A stretch of 64,000 nt of DNA from Tenacibaculum sp. Bg11-29 (GTDB lineage: Bacteria; Bacteroidota; Bacteroidia; Flavobacteriales; Flavobacteriaceae), in NCBI RefSeq assembly GCF_002836595.1, contig NZ_PJBB01000003.1, forward strand, positions 682,001-746,000. Reading direction: 5' to 3'. A program made the translations under genes and the position numbers. Positions 41,943 to 51,122 of this stretch are shown here, one piece after another. The stretch's first letter is position 1, and each line of letters begins with the position of its first letter. The notes beneath the pieces were generated by a model. The model was given only the letters and a program-made list of their open reading frames with translations, searched no databases and had not been told where the DNA came from.

Positions 41943-44047
41943 TAACGTAAAATTTGATATGCTATAAAAGCAGATAAATATGCTAATGCTCCCATACCTA
42001 CTAATTGTGCAATTGGCCATTTCCAGCTTTTGGTTTCTCTTTTTACGATGGCCAAAGTAGCCATACATTGCATAGCAAAAGCATAAAACAAGAGTAAAGA
42101 CATTCCAGTAGCAAAATTAAACCGTTTTTCTCCAGTTTCTAAGTTTATCTCTGAAGCCATTTTTTCTTTAATCGTTGAGATATCTTCATCATCATTCTCA
42201 ACACTATAAATTGTAGCTAAAGTACCTATAAACACTTCTCTTGCTGCAAATGATGCTATCAATCCTATTCCAATTTTCCAATCATACCCTAATGGTTTCA
42301 CTACTGGTTCTATTGCTTTTCCTGCGATTCCTATATAAGAGTTTTCTAATTTTGCTGATGCTATTTTTTGTGATAACTCTGCTTTTGGTAATTGTTGATT
42401 TACAATATTCTCAATTACGTTTTTTTCTGCATTTTCAAATGATGAAGGTCCGTTTGATGCTAAAAACCACAATACAATTGATATTGATAAGATTATTTTT
42501 CCTGCCCCAAAAACAAAAGCTTTTGTTTTCTCTAATACATCTAAAAATACATTTTTAGCTGACGGAAGCTTGTAATTAGGCATTTCCATCACAAAAAATG
42601 AAGTATTTTTAATTTTTAGTGTTTTATGTAAGATATAGGCTCCTATAATTGCCGCTCCAAAACCAAGAACGTATAATCCTAGTAAAGTAAATCCTTGCAA
42701 GCTTAAAAGTCCGAATATTTTTGTGTCTGGAATTATTAAGGCTATTAAAATAGCATATACTGGTAAACGTGCAGAACAGGTTGTAAAGGGCACAACCAAA
42801 ATTGTTATTAAACGTTCTTTCCAACTAGAAATGGTTCGTGTTGCCATTATTGCAGGAATAGAACATGCAGTTCCTGAAATTAACGGAATTACACTTTTCC
42901 CACTCATACCAAAACGTCGCATAATTTTATCCATCAAAAACACAACTCTACTCATATAACCCGTTTCTTCAAGAACGGCAATGAAGAAAAACAAAATTGC
43001 TATCTGCGGAATAAAAATAATAACGCCTCCAATTCCGGGAATAATTCCTTCAGTTAATAAATCGGTAAACATTCCTTTTGGCAAATTCGCTTTTGTAAAT
43101 TCTGCAATGTCGACAAATAAACCATCTATCAAATCCATTGGGGTAGATGCCCAATCAAAAACTGATTGAAAAATCAACAATAATAGTCCAAAGAAAATAA
43201 CGTAGCCAAATATTTTATGTGTAAAAACTTTATCTAAGTTAGATCGTAAACCTGTTCCTTTAGAAGCATCAATTTTATATGTTTTTTTTAAAATTGAATT
43301 GATTTTTTGGTACCGATAAATTGTTTCTTTATGTTGATATTTTTTTTGCTTAGAATCATCTTCTTCAAATACTTGAAATTTATTTTTCTCATATTCAGAA
43401 AGCATTGATGTATCTTTCTTGGTAAGCATCATCCATAATTCGTATGACGAAAAATTAGCGTTCTTTTTTGATAATTCATTAAAATACTCAGCATCAATTT
43501 TATTCGAAATTTCTTTAAAATTAGAATACTTTTTTAATGCCTTATAATGAGTAATTTCTTCTTTTAAATTTGCAATCCCTTCATTATTTCTAGCAGAAAT
43601 TAAAACTACTTTTGTTTGTAACTCTGTTTCTAAACTCTCAATATCAATAGAAATTCCTTTACGCCTCAATTGATCTGCCATATTTATGGCTAAAATCATA
43701 GGTATTTCTAAATCTTGAATTTGAGAAAATAGTAATAAATTCCGTTTCAAATTCTCTACATCAGCAACTATAACAATTACATCAGGTTGCTCATCCTTTT
43801 TAGAATTTAATAACGTTTTTAAAACAATACTTTCATCTATTGAAGTTGGGTTTATACTATACGTACCAGGTAAATCAGTTATAATGGCTGATTTATTATT
43901 TGGCAACTTACAAACTCCTTCTTTTTTATCGACGGTTACTCCTGGGTAATTACCAACCTTTTGACTTAAACCTGTTAATTGATTAAATAATGATGTTTTT
44001 CCAGTATTTGGGTTACCAATTAAAGCTACTTTAATACGCTTATTCAT
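41942..44047 (-). CDS. feoB: Ferrous iron transporter FeoB
   Basis: The 701-residue protein has an N-terminal G domain (GNPNTGKTS, about 10-18; switch and G3 ITDLPGTYSIN, about 57; NMAD, about 121) and a linker helical domain. Two Gate domains contain MATRTISSWKERLITILVVP (about 404-423) and IASFAAREVFIGTLATIYSV (about 594-613), the second followed by a loop and two final helices. It takes up Fe2+ through the inner membrane using GTP. The feoA gene is 3 bp upstream and the Cys-rich partner overlaps downstream. Confidence 0.97.
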   Translation of the reverse strand: MNKRIKVALIGNPNTGKTSLFNQLTGLSQKVGNYPGVTVDKKEGVCKLPNNKSAIITDLPGTYSINPTSIDESIVLKTLLNSKKDEQPDVIVIVADVENLKRNLLLFSQIQDLEIPMILAINMADQLRRKGISIDIESLETELQTKVVLISARNNEGIANLKEEITHYKALKKYSNFKEISNKIDAEYFNELSKKNANFSSYELWMMLTKKDTSMLSEYEKNKFQVFEEDDSKQKKYQHKETIYRYQKINSILKKTYKIDASKGTGLRSNLDKVFTHKIFGYVIFFGLLLLIFQSVFDWASTPMDLIDGLFVDIAEFTKANLPKGMFTDLLTEGIIPGIGGVIIFIPQIAILFFFIAVLEETGYMSRVVFLMDKIMRRFGMSGKSVIPLISGTACSIPAIMATRTISSWKERLITILVVPFTTCSARLPVYAILIALIIPDTKIFGLLSLQGFTLLGLYVLGFGAAIIGAYILHKTLKIKNTSFFVMEMPNYKLPSAKNVFLDVLEKTKAFVFGAGKIILSISIVLWFLASNGPSSFENAEKNVIENIVNQQLPKAELSQKIASAKLENSYIGIAGKAIEPVVKPLGYDWKIGIGLIASFAAREVFIGTLATIYSVENDDEDISTIKEKMASEINLETGEKRFNFATGMSLLLFYAFAMQCMATLAIVKRETKSWKWPIAQLVGMGALAYLSAFIAYQILR

Positions 44048-44050
44048 CAG

Positions 44051-44275
44051 TTATATTTTGGTAATTACAATTTGACAGGCAGTTTCTTTTCTTATTGCTA
44101 AATGACTTCCATTTACACATATATACATAGGATCTTTAAAAGGAGCAAGCTGTAACAACTCGACTTCTGTTCCTGGCAAACACCCCATTTCTAATAATTT
44201 TAATGGTATTATATCTAAACTTTCTTCTGATATAATACCTCGCTCTCCGATATGTAAAGTTGCTATTGAGTTCAA
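44051..44275 (-). CDS. feoA: FeoA family protein
   Basis: The 74-residue SH3-like protein begins at a TTG (44275); no in-frame ATG gives the full domain. Landmarks are SLDIIPLKLLEMGCLPGTEVEL (about 19-40) and GSHLAIRKETACQIVI near the end. It is a cytosolic partner needed for FeoB activity and heads the feoAB operon. Confidence 0.93.
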   Translation of the reverse strand: MNSIATLHIGERGIISEESLDIIPLKLLEMGCLPGTEVELLQLAPFKDPMYICVNGSHLAIRKETACQIVITKI

Positions 44276-44297
44276 ATGACATGTATAAATTGGCTTG

Positions 44298-44329
44298 CAA
44301 AGATACTAAAATAGAACCATTCTAAACAA
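44298..44329 (-). promoter_or_regulatory. Promoter of the feoAB operon
   Basis: On the minus strand TATCTTTG (44305-44298) matches the -7 box. TTG (44329-44327) lies 21 nt further upstream in place of the -33 element. The box is 22 bp before the feoA start. Confidence 0.55.
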
Positions 44330-44397
44330 TAGAACCCTAATAATCTCTAGTTTCTTATATTTGTTGTTCTCTGTATTTGAAATCTTATATTTGTTGC

Positions 44398-45549
44398 ATG
44401 ACTTTCGATCAAATCATAGGACAAGACCATATAAAAAAACATTTACTTCAATCGGCGGAAAATAACCGAATACCACATGCACAACTTTTTGTTGGCAAAG
44501 AAGGTAGTGGTACATTACCTATGGCTATTGCTTATGCCCAACATTTATTATGTAGTACATCAAACAACAGCGAAGCGTGTAACATAAAGTGTGCTAAATT
44601 ACAGCACCCAGATTTGCATTTTGCTTTTCCTGTTACGACCAATGATTCCGTAAAAAAACACCCTGTTAGTAATTTGTTTTTAAACGACTGGAGACGCTTT
44701 ATAGAAGAACAACCTTATGGTAGTTTATTTAACTGGTCTCAACATATTGGTGTAGAAAATAAACAAGGTCAAATTGGAGTAGATGAAGCTCAAGACATTG
44801 TTAAAAAACTACAATTAAAATCTTACGAAGGAGGTTTTAAGGTTATGATTATTTGGATGGCTGAAAAAATGAACATTGCTGCTTCTAATAAATTATTAAA
44901 ATTAATTGAAGAACCGCCAAGTAAAACTATTTTTTTATTAATTACGGAAGATGAAGAACAGATTATAAACACCATAAAATCTCGTTGTCAAGCATTATAC
45001 CTACCTTCTTTAGGAGATACTGATATTACCAATGCTTTAGTTAAAAACGAAAAAATATCAGAAAATGAGGCTGCTAAAATAGCACACCAATCTGAAGGAA
45101 ATTACAATAAAGCACTTCATATCTTAAATAACAATTCAAACGATTTAATTTTTGAAGAGTGGTTTATTACATGGATTCGTGCGGCTTTTAAAGCTAAAGG
45201 AAATGCAGCTGTTATTCAAGATTTAATTAATTGGTCTGAAGCTATTGCTAAATCTGGTCGTGAAACACAAAAGCAATTTTTACAATATTGTTTACAGTTT
45301 TTTAGACAAGCGCTATTATTAAATTATGGTGCTCCTGATTTAGTTTTTTTGGAAACAAAGTCAGCTAGTTTTCAACTATCAAAATTTGCCCCTTTTATAC
45401 ATAGCACAAATATCTTAACTATTGAAAAAGAAGTAAGTGATGCTCAGTATCATATTGAACGAAACGGAAATGCTAAAATAATTTTATTAGATTTATCAAT
45501 TAAATTAACGCGCCTTTTACACAGTAAAGAAGAAAAAGTTAAATCATAA
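44398..45549 (+). CDS. holB: DNA polymerase III, delta' subunit
   Basis: The 383-residue AAA+ protein starts MTFDQIIGQDHIKKHLLQ (ATG at 44398). The P-loop position reads GKEGSGTLPMA (about 32-42) rather than a strict GxxGxGKT, as usual in non-hydrolysing delta'. It continues with IWMAEKMNIAASNKLLKLIE (about 160-179) and LLITEDEEQIINTIKSRCQ, the SRC motif of clamp loaders. Cys residues around CSTSNNSEACNIKC keep the zinc-module position. It is part of the sliding-clamp loader. The kinase gene follows 11 bp later. Confidence 0.93.
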   Translation: MTFDQIIGQDHIKKHLLQSAENNRIPHAQLFVGKEGSGTLPMAIAYAQHLLCSTSNNSEACNIKCAKLQHPDLHFAFPVTTNDSVKKHPVSNLFLNDWRRFIEEQPYGSLFNWSQHIGVENKQGQIGVDEAQDIVKKLQLKSYEGGFKVMIIWMAEKMNIAASNKLLKLIEEPPSKTIFLLITEDEEQIINTIKSRCQALYLPSLGDTDITNALVKNEKISENEAAKIAHQSEGNYNKALHILNNNSNDLIFEEWFITWIRAAFKAKGNAAVIQDLINWSEAIAKSGRETQKQFLQYCLQFFRQALLLNYGAPDLVFLETKSASFQLSKFAPFIHSTNILTIEKEVSDAQYHIERNGNAKIILLDLSIKLTRLLHSKEEKVKS

Positions 45550-45560
45550 AACCTAAAATA

Positions 45561-47021
45561 TTGCTAAACATTAACAACATATCGTTACGAATTAGAATTT
45601 TCTTATCAATGATACTACTTGTATTATTGGCATCTATTTTAATCGTGAGTGTTACCATTCTTCAATATGGTGAACAAACTGATGAATACAATATACAACG
45701 TTTCAACAGAAAAGAAAGCGCCACAAAACATGATATAGAAATAGAATTAAAACGTAAAACTACCTATCCGGTTACTACAGATAATCTATCTAAGATTTTT
45801 CAGGACCGTATATATGACATTGCTTATGTTCATAAACTTACCGTATCTATGTATGGTATGGACGGGCAACTTTTAAAATCATCTATTCCATACAATTTTG
45901 ACAAAAAAGAAGGTATTAATTTAACCGCTGCCACCGTAACAGAACTTGCAAATAATTCAAATCATAAAATTCTAAAAACTAGAACTGACAAAGGAATCAC
46001 ATACCAATCATCATATACCTATATAAACGATACTCGTTTTAAAAGAATTGGAGTTTTAGAATTACAAATAGCACAAGATAACGAAGAACAAAAACAAGAA
46101 TTACGTGAGTTTATATCAAGCTTACTTCTTGTTTACTTACTTATGTTTATAATTGCTATTTCATTAGCTTACTTTTTATCTAGCTACATTACTCGATCTA
46201 TTCAAACAATTTCTGAAAAAATTAAAGAGACCCATTTAAACAAACGAAATGAAAAAATAACATTAAATTCTGCTAGTTCAGAAATAAACTCTTTGGTTAG
46301 CTCTTATAATAATATGATTGATCAACTAGAAGAAAGTGCTGTAAAGCTAGCTCAGAGTGAACGTGAACAAGCTTGGAGGGAAATGGCAAAACAAGTTGCT
46401 CATGAAATTAAAAACCCACTAACACCAATGCGTCTTTCGGTACAAAGTTTTCATAGAAGATTTAATCCTGAAGACCCAAACATTAGAGAAAAGATGTCGG
46501 AATACAGCGAAACTCTTATTCAGCAAATCGATGTAATGGATTCTATTGCTTCTGCTTTTTCAAATTTTGCAAAAATGCCAAATCAACGTCGAGAAAAGTT
46601 AGATGTTGTTGATATTGTAAAACATTCACTAGATATTTTTACTGAAGAATACATACATTACATTCCTAAAGAAACTGAGTTATTTGCTAATTTAGATAAA
46701 ACTCAATTAATTAGAATTGTAACTAATCTCGTTAAAAATGCAACTCAAGCAATTAAAGAAAACGAACAAAATCCAAGAATTGAAGTAAAAGTAACTTCTG
46801 GAGGGAATAATGTAAAAATTATCGTTTCTGATAATGGAAAGGGTATTCAAAATGAAAATAAAGAATTAATTTTTGAACCTAAATTCACTACTAAAACAAG
46901 TGGTATGGGATTAGGTTTACCAATGATAAAAAACATAATTGAGGCTTATGATGGTTCTATCAACTTTACTTCAACTGAAGGGATTGGAACTGTCTTTACT
47001 GTAATTTTACCAAAAACTTAA
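45561..47021 (+). CDS. HAMP-domain sensor histidine kinase, orphan
   Basis: The 486-residue protein has two membrane helices (about 12-31 and 190-212), a 155-residue periplasmic sensor, a HAMP linker, then the phospho-acceptor region QVAHEIKNPLTPMRLSVQSF (H about 283) and an ATPase with NLVKNATQAI (N-box), VSDNGKGI (G1) and GMGLGLPMI (G2). The DHp sequence is closest to NtrY-type kinases. The only suitable start is a TTG at 45561. No response regulator is beside it; it is flanked by holB and an enoyl-CoA hydratase gene 4 bp downstream. Confidence 0.9.
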   Translation: MLNINNISLRIRIFLSMILLVLLASILIVSVTILQYGEQTDEYNIQRFNRKESATKHDIEIELKRKTTYPVTTDNLSKIFQDRIYDIAYVHKLTVSMYGMDGQLLKSSIPYNFDKKEGINLTAATVTELANNSNHKILKTRTDKGITYQSSYTYINDTRFKRIGVLELQIAQDNEEQKQELREFISSLLLVYLLMFIIAISLAYFLSSYITRSIQTISEKIKETHLNKRNEKITLNSASSEINSLVSSYNNMIDQLEESAVKLAQSEREQAWREMAKQVAHEIKNPLTPMRLSVQSFHRRFNPEDPNIREKMSEYSETLIQQIDVMDSIASAFSNFAKMPNQRREKLDVVDIVKHSLDIFTEEYIHYIPKETELFANLDKTQLIRIVTNLVKNATQAIKENEQNPRIEVKVTSGGNNVKIIVSDNGKGIQNENKELIFEPKFTTKTSGMGLGLPMIKNIIEAYDGSINFTSTEGIGTVFTVILPKT

Positions 47022-47025
47022 TCAG

Positions 47026-47808
47026 ATGAATTTCGAAAACATTTTAGTTGATACTACTAACGGGTTATCAATAATTACAATTAACAGACCAAAAAAACTT
47101 AACGCATTAAATAGCGCTACAATTAAAGAATTAGGTACAGCTTTTGAAACACTAGAAGATGATGAAAACGTAAATGCAATCATTATCACTGGAAGCGGAG
47201 AAAAAGCCTTTGTTGCTGGGGCAGACATCTCTGAATTTGCAAATTTCACTATAGAAGAAGGCGGGAAATTAGCCAAATTAGGTCAAGAATCTTTATTTGA
47301 TCTAATAGAAAATTTATCAACTCCAGTTGTTGCCGCAATAAATGGTTTTGCTTTAGGTGGTGGATTAGAACTAGCAATGGCTTGCCATTTTAGAATTGCT
47401 TCAGAAAATGCTAAAATGGGACTACCAGAAGTTTCTTTAGGTGTAATTCCTGGTTATGGTGGTACACAACGTTTACCACAACTTGTAGGTAAAGGTAAAG
47501 CGATGGAGTTGATTATGACAGCAGGTATGATTTCTGCAGATGATGCCAAACAATGTGGCTTAGTAAATCACGTAGTAACTCAAGAAGAATTGTTACCATT
47601 AGCTGAAAAACTAACTAGTAAAATAATGCGTAACTCTTCTGTTGCAATTAGCGCAGCAATAAGAGCAATAAACGATAACTTTAAAGATGGTATAAATGGT
47701 TATGAAACTGAAATAGTTGAATTTGGCGATTGTTTTGGTACTGAAGACTTTAAAGAAGGGACAACTGCTTTTTTAGAAAAAAGAAAGCCAAATTTCCCAG
47801 GAGCTTAA
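47026..47808 (+). CDS. Enoyl-CoA hydratase/isomerase family protein
   Basis: The 260-residue protein has the crotonase fold with oxyanion-hole segments KAFVAGADISEFANF (about 62-76) and INGFALGGGLELAMACHFRI (about 105-124). The two catalytic Glu of classical enoyl-CoA hydratases are at LPEVSLGVIPGYGGTQRLPQ (about 136) and in the ALGGGLELA segment. It probably hydrates trans-2-enoyl-CoA, possibly in fatty-acid beta-oxidation or crotonyl-CoA metabolism. It is followed by a strong terminator. Confidence 0.92.
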   Translation: MNFENILVDTTNGLSIITINRPKKLNALNSATIKELGTAFETLEDDENVNAIIITGSGEKAFVAGADISEFANFTIEEGGKLAKLGQESLFDLIENLSTPVVAAINGFALGGGLELAMACHFRIASENAKMGLPEVSLGVIPGYGGTQRLPQLVGKGKAMELIMTAGMISADDAKQCGLVNHVVTQEELLPLAEKLTSKIMRNSSVAISAAIRAINDNFKDGINGYETEIVEFGDCFGTEDFKEGTTAFLEKRKPNFPGA

Positions 47809-48141
47809 TACTAAGTTCATCTTATAAAGTAAATTCCTATTTAGAAAAAAGCAAACCCAAAACTTATAAGTTTTGGGTTTGCTTTTTCTATTTGCTCAAA
47901 ATAAAATACCTTGGTTAACAACGCTTCAATACACCAAGAAAAAGCTTAATAAAAACCAACCTTATAAACAAAAACAGCACCATATTTACATATAGTGCTA
48001 TTTTTAAAAGATTTAGGGGAATTTAATTAATAAGGGGATTATTAACAAGTACAATATATCATTAAAACTCAACAAATACTAAGTTTTATTGAGAATATTT
48101 TTAAAAAAAAAGATAAAATTACATAATCATCAGAAAAACAA
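47809..48141. other. Intergenic region with terminators and a paired-GGGG motif
   Basis: 333 bp with no gene. It holds the terminator at 47845-47887, a second imperfect hairpin (AGCAC...GTGCT, about 47977-48000) and, at 48016-48037, two GGGGA blocks separated by 14 AT-only bases, followed by ATTATTAA. The same arrangement is found at 56580-56612. Confidence 0.5.
47845..47887 (+). terminator. Rho-independent terminator
   Basis: Nearly perfect stem AAAAAGCAAACCCAAAACTT / AAGTTTTGGGTTTGCTTTTT around an ATA loop, after the enoyl-CoA hydratase gene. Confidence 0.9.
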
Positions 48142-48798
48142 TTAATTAACCCCATTGTACTCATCAAGGAATTTACTTACAAAATCTTCCATAAATTCAT
48201 GTCGTTGTTTTGCGAGCTCTTTTCCTGTATTAGTATTAAATTTATCTTTTAATAATAACAGTTTTTCATAAAAATGATTTAAAGTAGGAGCTGTAGAATT
48301 TTTATATTCCTCCTTGGTCATATTCAATTTTGGAGGAATATCAGGATTGTATAATTCTCTATTTTTAAACCCTCCGTAATTAAAACAACGTGCAATTCCA
48401 ATTGCTCCAATAGCATCTAATCTATCTGCATCCTGAATTACATCTAACTCAAGTGATTTAAAATTTTGTTTAAAATTCCCACCTTTAAAAGATATATTTT
48501 TAATAACATTTTCAACATGAACAATAACAACCTCACTAACACCTTCTTCTTCTAAAAAGAAACGTGCTTTTTTTGGACCAATAGTTTCGTCTCCTTCATA
48601 AAACTTACTATCTGCTATGTCATGTAACAACGCTCCTAAAGCTACAACAAAATCATCTACTTTTTCATTCTTAGCAATTAACATCGCATTTTTATATACT
48701 CTTTCTATATGAAAGTAATCATGACCTCCTTCTGCTCCTTTTAATGTTTCTTTTACAAACACCTTCGTATTATTTACTATCTGCTCTTTATTCATCAT
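48142..48798 (-). CDS. HD-domain phosphohydrolase
   Basis: The 218-residue protein shows the HD metal site: GHDYFHIERVYKNAMLIA (about 22-39), then ALGALLHDIADSKF (His-Asp, about 55-57) and VIQDADRLDAIGAIGIARCF (about 124-143). It matches the YedJ/YpgQ-type group of predicted nucleotide phosphohydrolases. Substrate is unknown. Gaps on both sides hold hairpins, so it is likely transcribed alone. Confidence 0.9.
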   Translation of the reverse strand: MMNKEQIVNNTKVFVKETLKGAEGGHDYFHIERVYKNAMLIAKNEKVDDFVVALGALLHDIADSKFYEGDETIGPKKARFFLEEEGVSEVVIVHVENVIKNISFKGGNFKQNFKSLELDVIQDADRLDAIGAIGIARCFNYGGFKNRELYNPDIPPKLNMTKEEYKNSTAPTLNHFYEKLLLLKDKFNTNTGKELAKQRHEFMEDFVSKFLDEYNGVN

Positions 48799-48811
48799 TC
48801 TTCAAAAATAA

Positions 48812-48839
48812 AAATCCTGTGCCAATTAACACAGGATTT
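48812..48839 (-). terminator. Rho-independent terminator of asd
   Basis: AAATCCTGTG / CACAGGATTT stem with an 8-nt loop and TTTTATTTTT on the minus strand, 33 bp after the asd stop. Confidence 0.8.
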
Positions 48840-48871
48840 AATTACTATAGTTTAGTAATTCTAATAAATCT

Positions 48872-49861
48872 TTAAATCAAATTGTTAGCAACTAAATACT
48901 CAGCAATTTGTATTGTATTTGTTGCTGCTCCTTTACGTAAATTATCAGCAACAATCCACATATTTAAAGTATTTGGTTGAGATTCATCCCTTCTAATTCT
49001 ACCTACAAAAACTTCATCTTTATTATGTGCTAAAATTGGCATAGGATATACATTCTCTTGTACATTATCTTGTACAATAACGCCATCTGTTTTACCTAAT
49101 AACTCGCGTACTTTATTTAAATCAAAATCGTTTTCAAATTGAACATTTACAGCTTCTGAATGCCCACCTGCTGTAGGTATTCTAACAGCTGTAGCTGTTA
49201 CAGAAAAAGAATCATCACCTAAGATTTTCTTTGGCTCTTTTACCAATTTCATTTCTTCTTTTGTATATCCATTTTCTAAAAAGACATCACAATGTGGCAA
49301 AGCGTTTCTTCCTATTGGATGAGGATATACCATTTCCCCCTCAACTCCAGCTTCTTCGTTATCTAATTGCTGAACAGCTTTAATACCTGTTCCTGAAACC
49401 GACTGATAAGTTGAAATTACGACCCGTTTCATTTTATATTCATCATGTAACGGACCTAATGCCATTACTAATTGAATTGTAGAACAATTTGGGTTCGCTA
49501 TAATTTTATCTTCTTTAGTTAAAACATTTCCATTAATTTCTGGAACCACTAATTTCTTAGTTGAATCCATTCTCCATGCAGATGAATTATCTATTACCGT
49601 AGTACCAACTTCAGCAAATTTTGGCGCCCATTCTAATGAAGTTTCACCACCTGCAGAAAACAAAGCAATATCTGGCTTCATAGAAACTGCTGTTTCTAAA
49701 CCTACAATAGTATAATTTGCTCCTTTAAATTCAATTTGTTTTCCAACTGAACGCTCTGATGCAACAGGAATCAACTCTGTTATAGAAAAATTACGTTCCG
49801 CTAATACTTGTAACATTACATTACCTACCATTCCGGTAGCTCCAACGATTGCTACTCTCAT
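48872..49861 (-). CDS. asd: Aspartate-semialdehyde dehydrogenase
   Basis: The 329-residue protein begins with NADP-binding GATGMVGNVMLQVL (about 7-20). It has the catalytic Cys in NPNCSTIQLVMAL (about 125-137), the active-site Gln in STYQSVSGTG and the His in RIPTAGGHSEAV (about 243-254). It makes aspartate semialdehyde from aspartyl phosphate for lysine, methionine, threonine and diaminopimelate. Confidence 0.96.
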   Translation of the reverse strand: MRVAIVGATGMVGNVMLQVLAERNFSITELIPVASERSVGKQIEFKGANYTIVGLETAVSMKPDIALFSAGGETSLEWAPKFAEVGTTVIDNSSAWRMDSTKKLVVPEINGNVLTKEDKIIANPNCSTIQLVMALGPLHDEYKMKRVVISTYQSVSGTGIKAVQQLDNEEAGVEGEMVYPHPIGRNALPHCDVFLENGYTKEEMKLVKEPKKILGDDSFSVTATAVRIPTAGGHSEAVNVQFENDFDLNKVRELLGKTDGVIVQDNVQENVYPMPILAHNKDEVFVGRIRRDESQPNTLNMWIVADNLRKGAATNTIQIAEYLVANNLI

Positions 49862-50024
49862 TTTTTATTTATTTTATAATGTGAAAATATTTATTTAACT
49901 ATCACAAAGATTTAAAAAAAAGAATTGGTTGCATCCCTTTTTTTTAAAAATTTAACTAAAATTTAAAAAATCATCAAATTAAAGCAAAAAGTATTGTTTT
50001 AAACATTAAACCTCAAAAAATCAG

Positions 50025-50032
50025 TACATTTG
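50025..50032 (+). promoter_or_regulatory. Bacteroidota -7 promoter box for the trhO operon
   Basis: TACATTTG matches TAnnTTTG and lies 55 bp before the trhO ATG. No clear -33 TTTG at the proper distance. Confidence 0.45.
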
Positions 50033-50086
50033 CATCGATTTTCAGATAAAATCGTAACATTTTGTATAACTTAAAAAAAGTATAGC

Positions 50087-51118
50087 ATGCAACTGTACAA
50101 CAAGTTAAGCGCAAAAGAACGCGCTGCACTAATTGACGAAGCCGGAAAGGATCGTTTAACAATTTCATTCTATCAATATTTCAAGATAGAAAACCCAACT
50201 TTATTTAGAAATAAATTATTCCTAGAATGGGACGCTTTAGAAGTCTTAGGGCGCACCTATGTTTCACATGAAGGAATCAATGCTCAAATATCTGTACCCG
50301 CAGAAATTTTTTTAAAACTAAAAGAACAACTAGATGCAATTTCTTTTTTAAAAGACATTCGTTTAAATGTTGCTATTGAGCAAGACAACAAATCATTTTT
50401 AAAATTAAAAGTAAAAGTTCGTAACAAAATTGTTGCTGATGGCTTAAATGATGACACATTTGATGTTACCAATAAAGGAATTCATTTAAATGCAAAGGAA
50501 TTCAACGATATGTTAGCAGATCCAAATACAATCTGTGTAGATATGCGTAATCATTATGAAAGCGAAATTGGTCATTTTGATGGAGCTGTAACACCTGATG
50601 TAGACACATTTCGTGATTCTTTAGACATTATTGAGGAAGACTTAAAGGATAATAAAGAAGATAAAAACTTATTAATGTATTGCACTGGCGGAATTCGTTG
50701 CGAAAAGGCCTCTGCTTACTATAAACATAAAGGCTTTAAAAATGTCTTTCAGTTAGAAGGAGGGATTATAGAATATACTCGCCAAGTAAAATCTGAAGAT
50801 GTTGAAAATAAATTTATTGGTAAAAATTTTGTTTTCGATCACCGAAGAGCAGAACGAATTACCGACGATGTAGTCTCTAACTGCCATCAATGTGGCGGGC
50901 CTTGTGATGATCACGTAAATTGTGATAATCAAGCTTGTCACCTTTTATTTATTCAATGTAACTCTTGTTCTGAAAAAATGAATACCTGTTGTTCTAATGA
51001 ATGCAAGGAAATAGCTGCATTGCCTTTTGAAGAGCAAAAAGAGCTACGTAGAGGCAAAGGGAATAGCAACAAGATTTTTAAAAAAGGAAGATCTGAAGCA
51101 TTAAAGTTTAAAAAATAA
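50087..51118 (+). CDS. trhO: tRNA uridine(34) hydroxylase, rhodanese type
   Basis: The 343-residue protein has an N-terminal ferredoxin-like domain (to about 120; SHEGINAQISVPAEIF), a rhodanese domain with CVDMRNHYESEIGHFDGAV (about 151-169) and the active loop CTGGIRC (about 199-205), then a Cys-rich tail CHQCGGPCDDHVNCDNQACH (about 265-284) that may bind zinc. This is the TrhO (YceA) layout, which oxidises wobble uridine of certain tRNAs to 5-hydroxyuridine using O2. The TrhP-like U32 gene begins 4 bp later, so the two tRNA hydroxylation routes are in one transcript. Confidence 0.93.
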   Translation: MQLYNKLSAKERAALIDEAGKDRLTISFYQYFKIENPTLFRNKLFLEWDALEVLGRTYVSHEGINAQISVPAEIFLKLKEQLDAISFLKDIRLNVAIEQDNKSFLKLKVKVRNKIVADGLNDDTFDVTNKGIHLNAKEFNDMLADPNTICVDMRNHYESEIGHFDGAVTPDVDTFRDSLDIIEEDLKDNKEDKNLLMYCTGGIRCEKASAYYKHKGFKNVFQLEGGIIEYTRQVKSEDVENKFIGKNFVFDHRRAERITDDVVSNCHQCGGPCDDHVNCDNQACHLLFIQCNSCSEKMNTCCSNECKEIAALPFEEQKELRRGKGNSNKIFKKGRSEALKFKK

Positions 51119-51122
51119 GCAC

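Noticed and set aside
41943..42068. Longer version of the Cys-rich FeoB partner
   Set aside because: The extra residues are feoB read in another frame; the short version starts exactly at the feoB stop.
42241..42558. Leu/Phe-rich plus-strand frame inside feoB
   Set aside because: Reverse-complement shadow of membrane helices in feoB.
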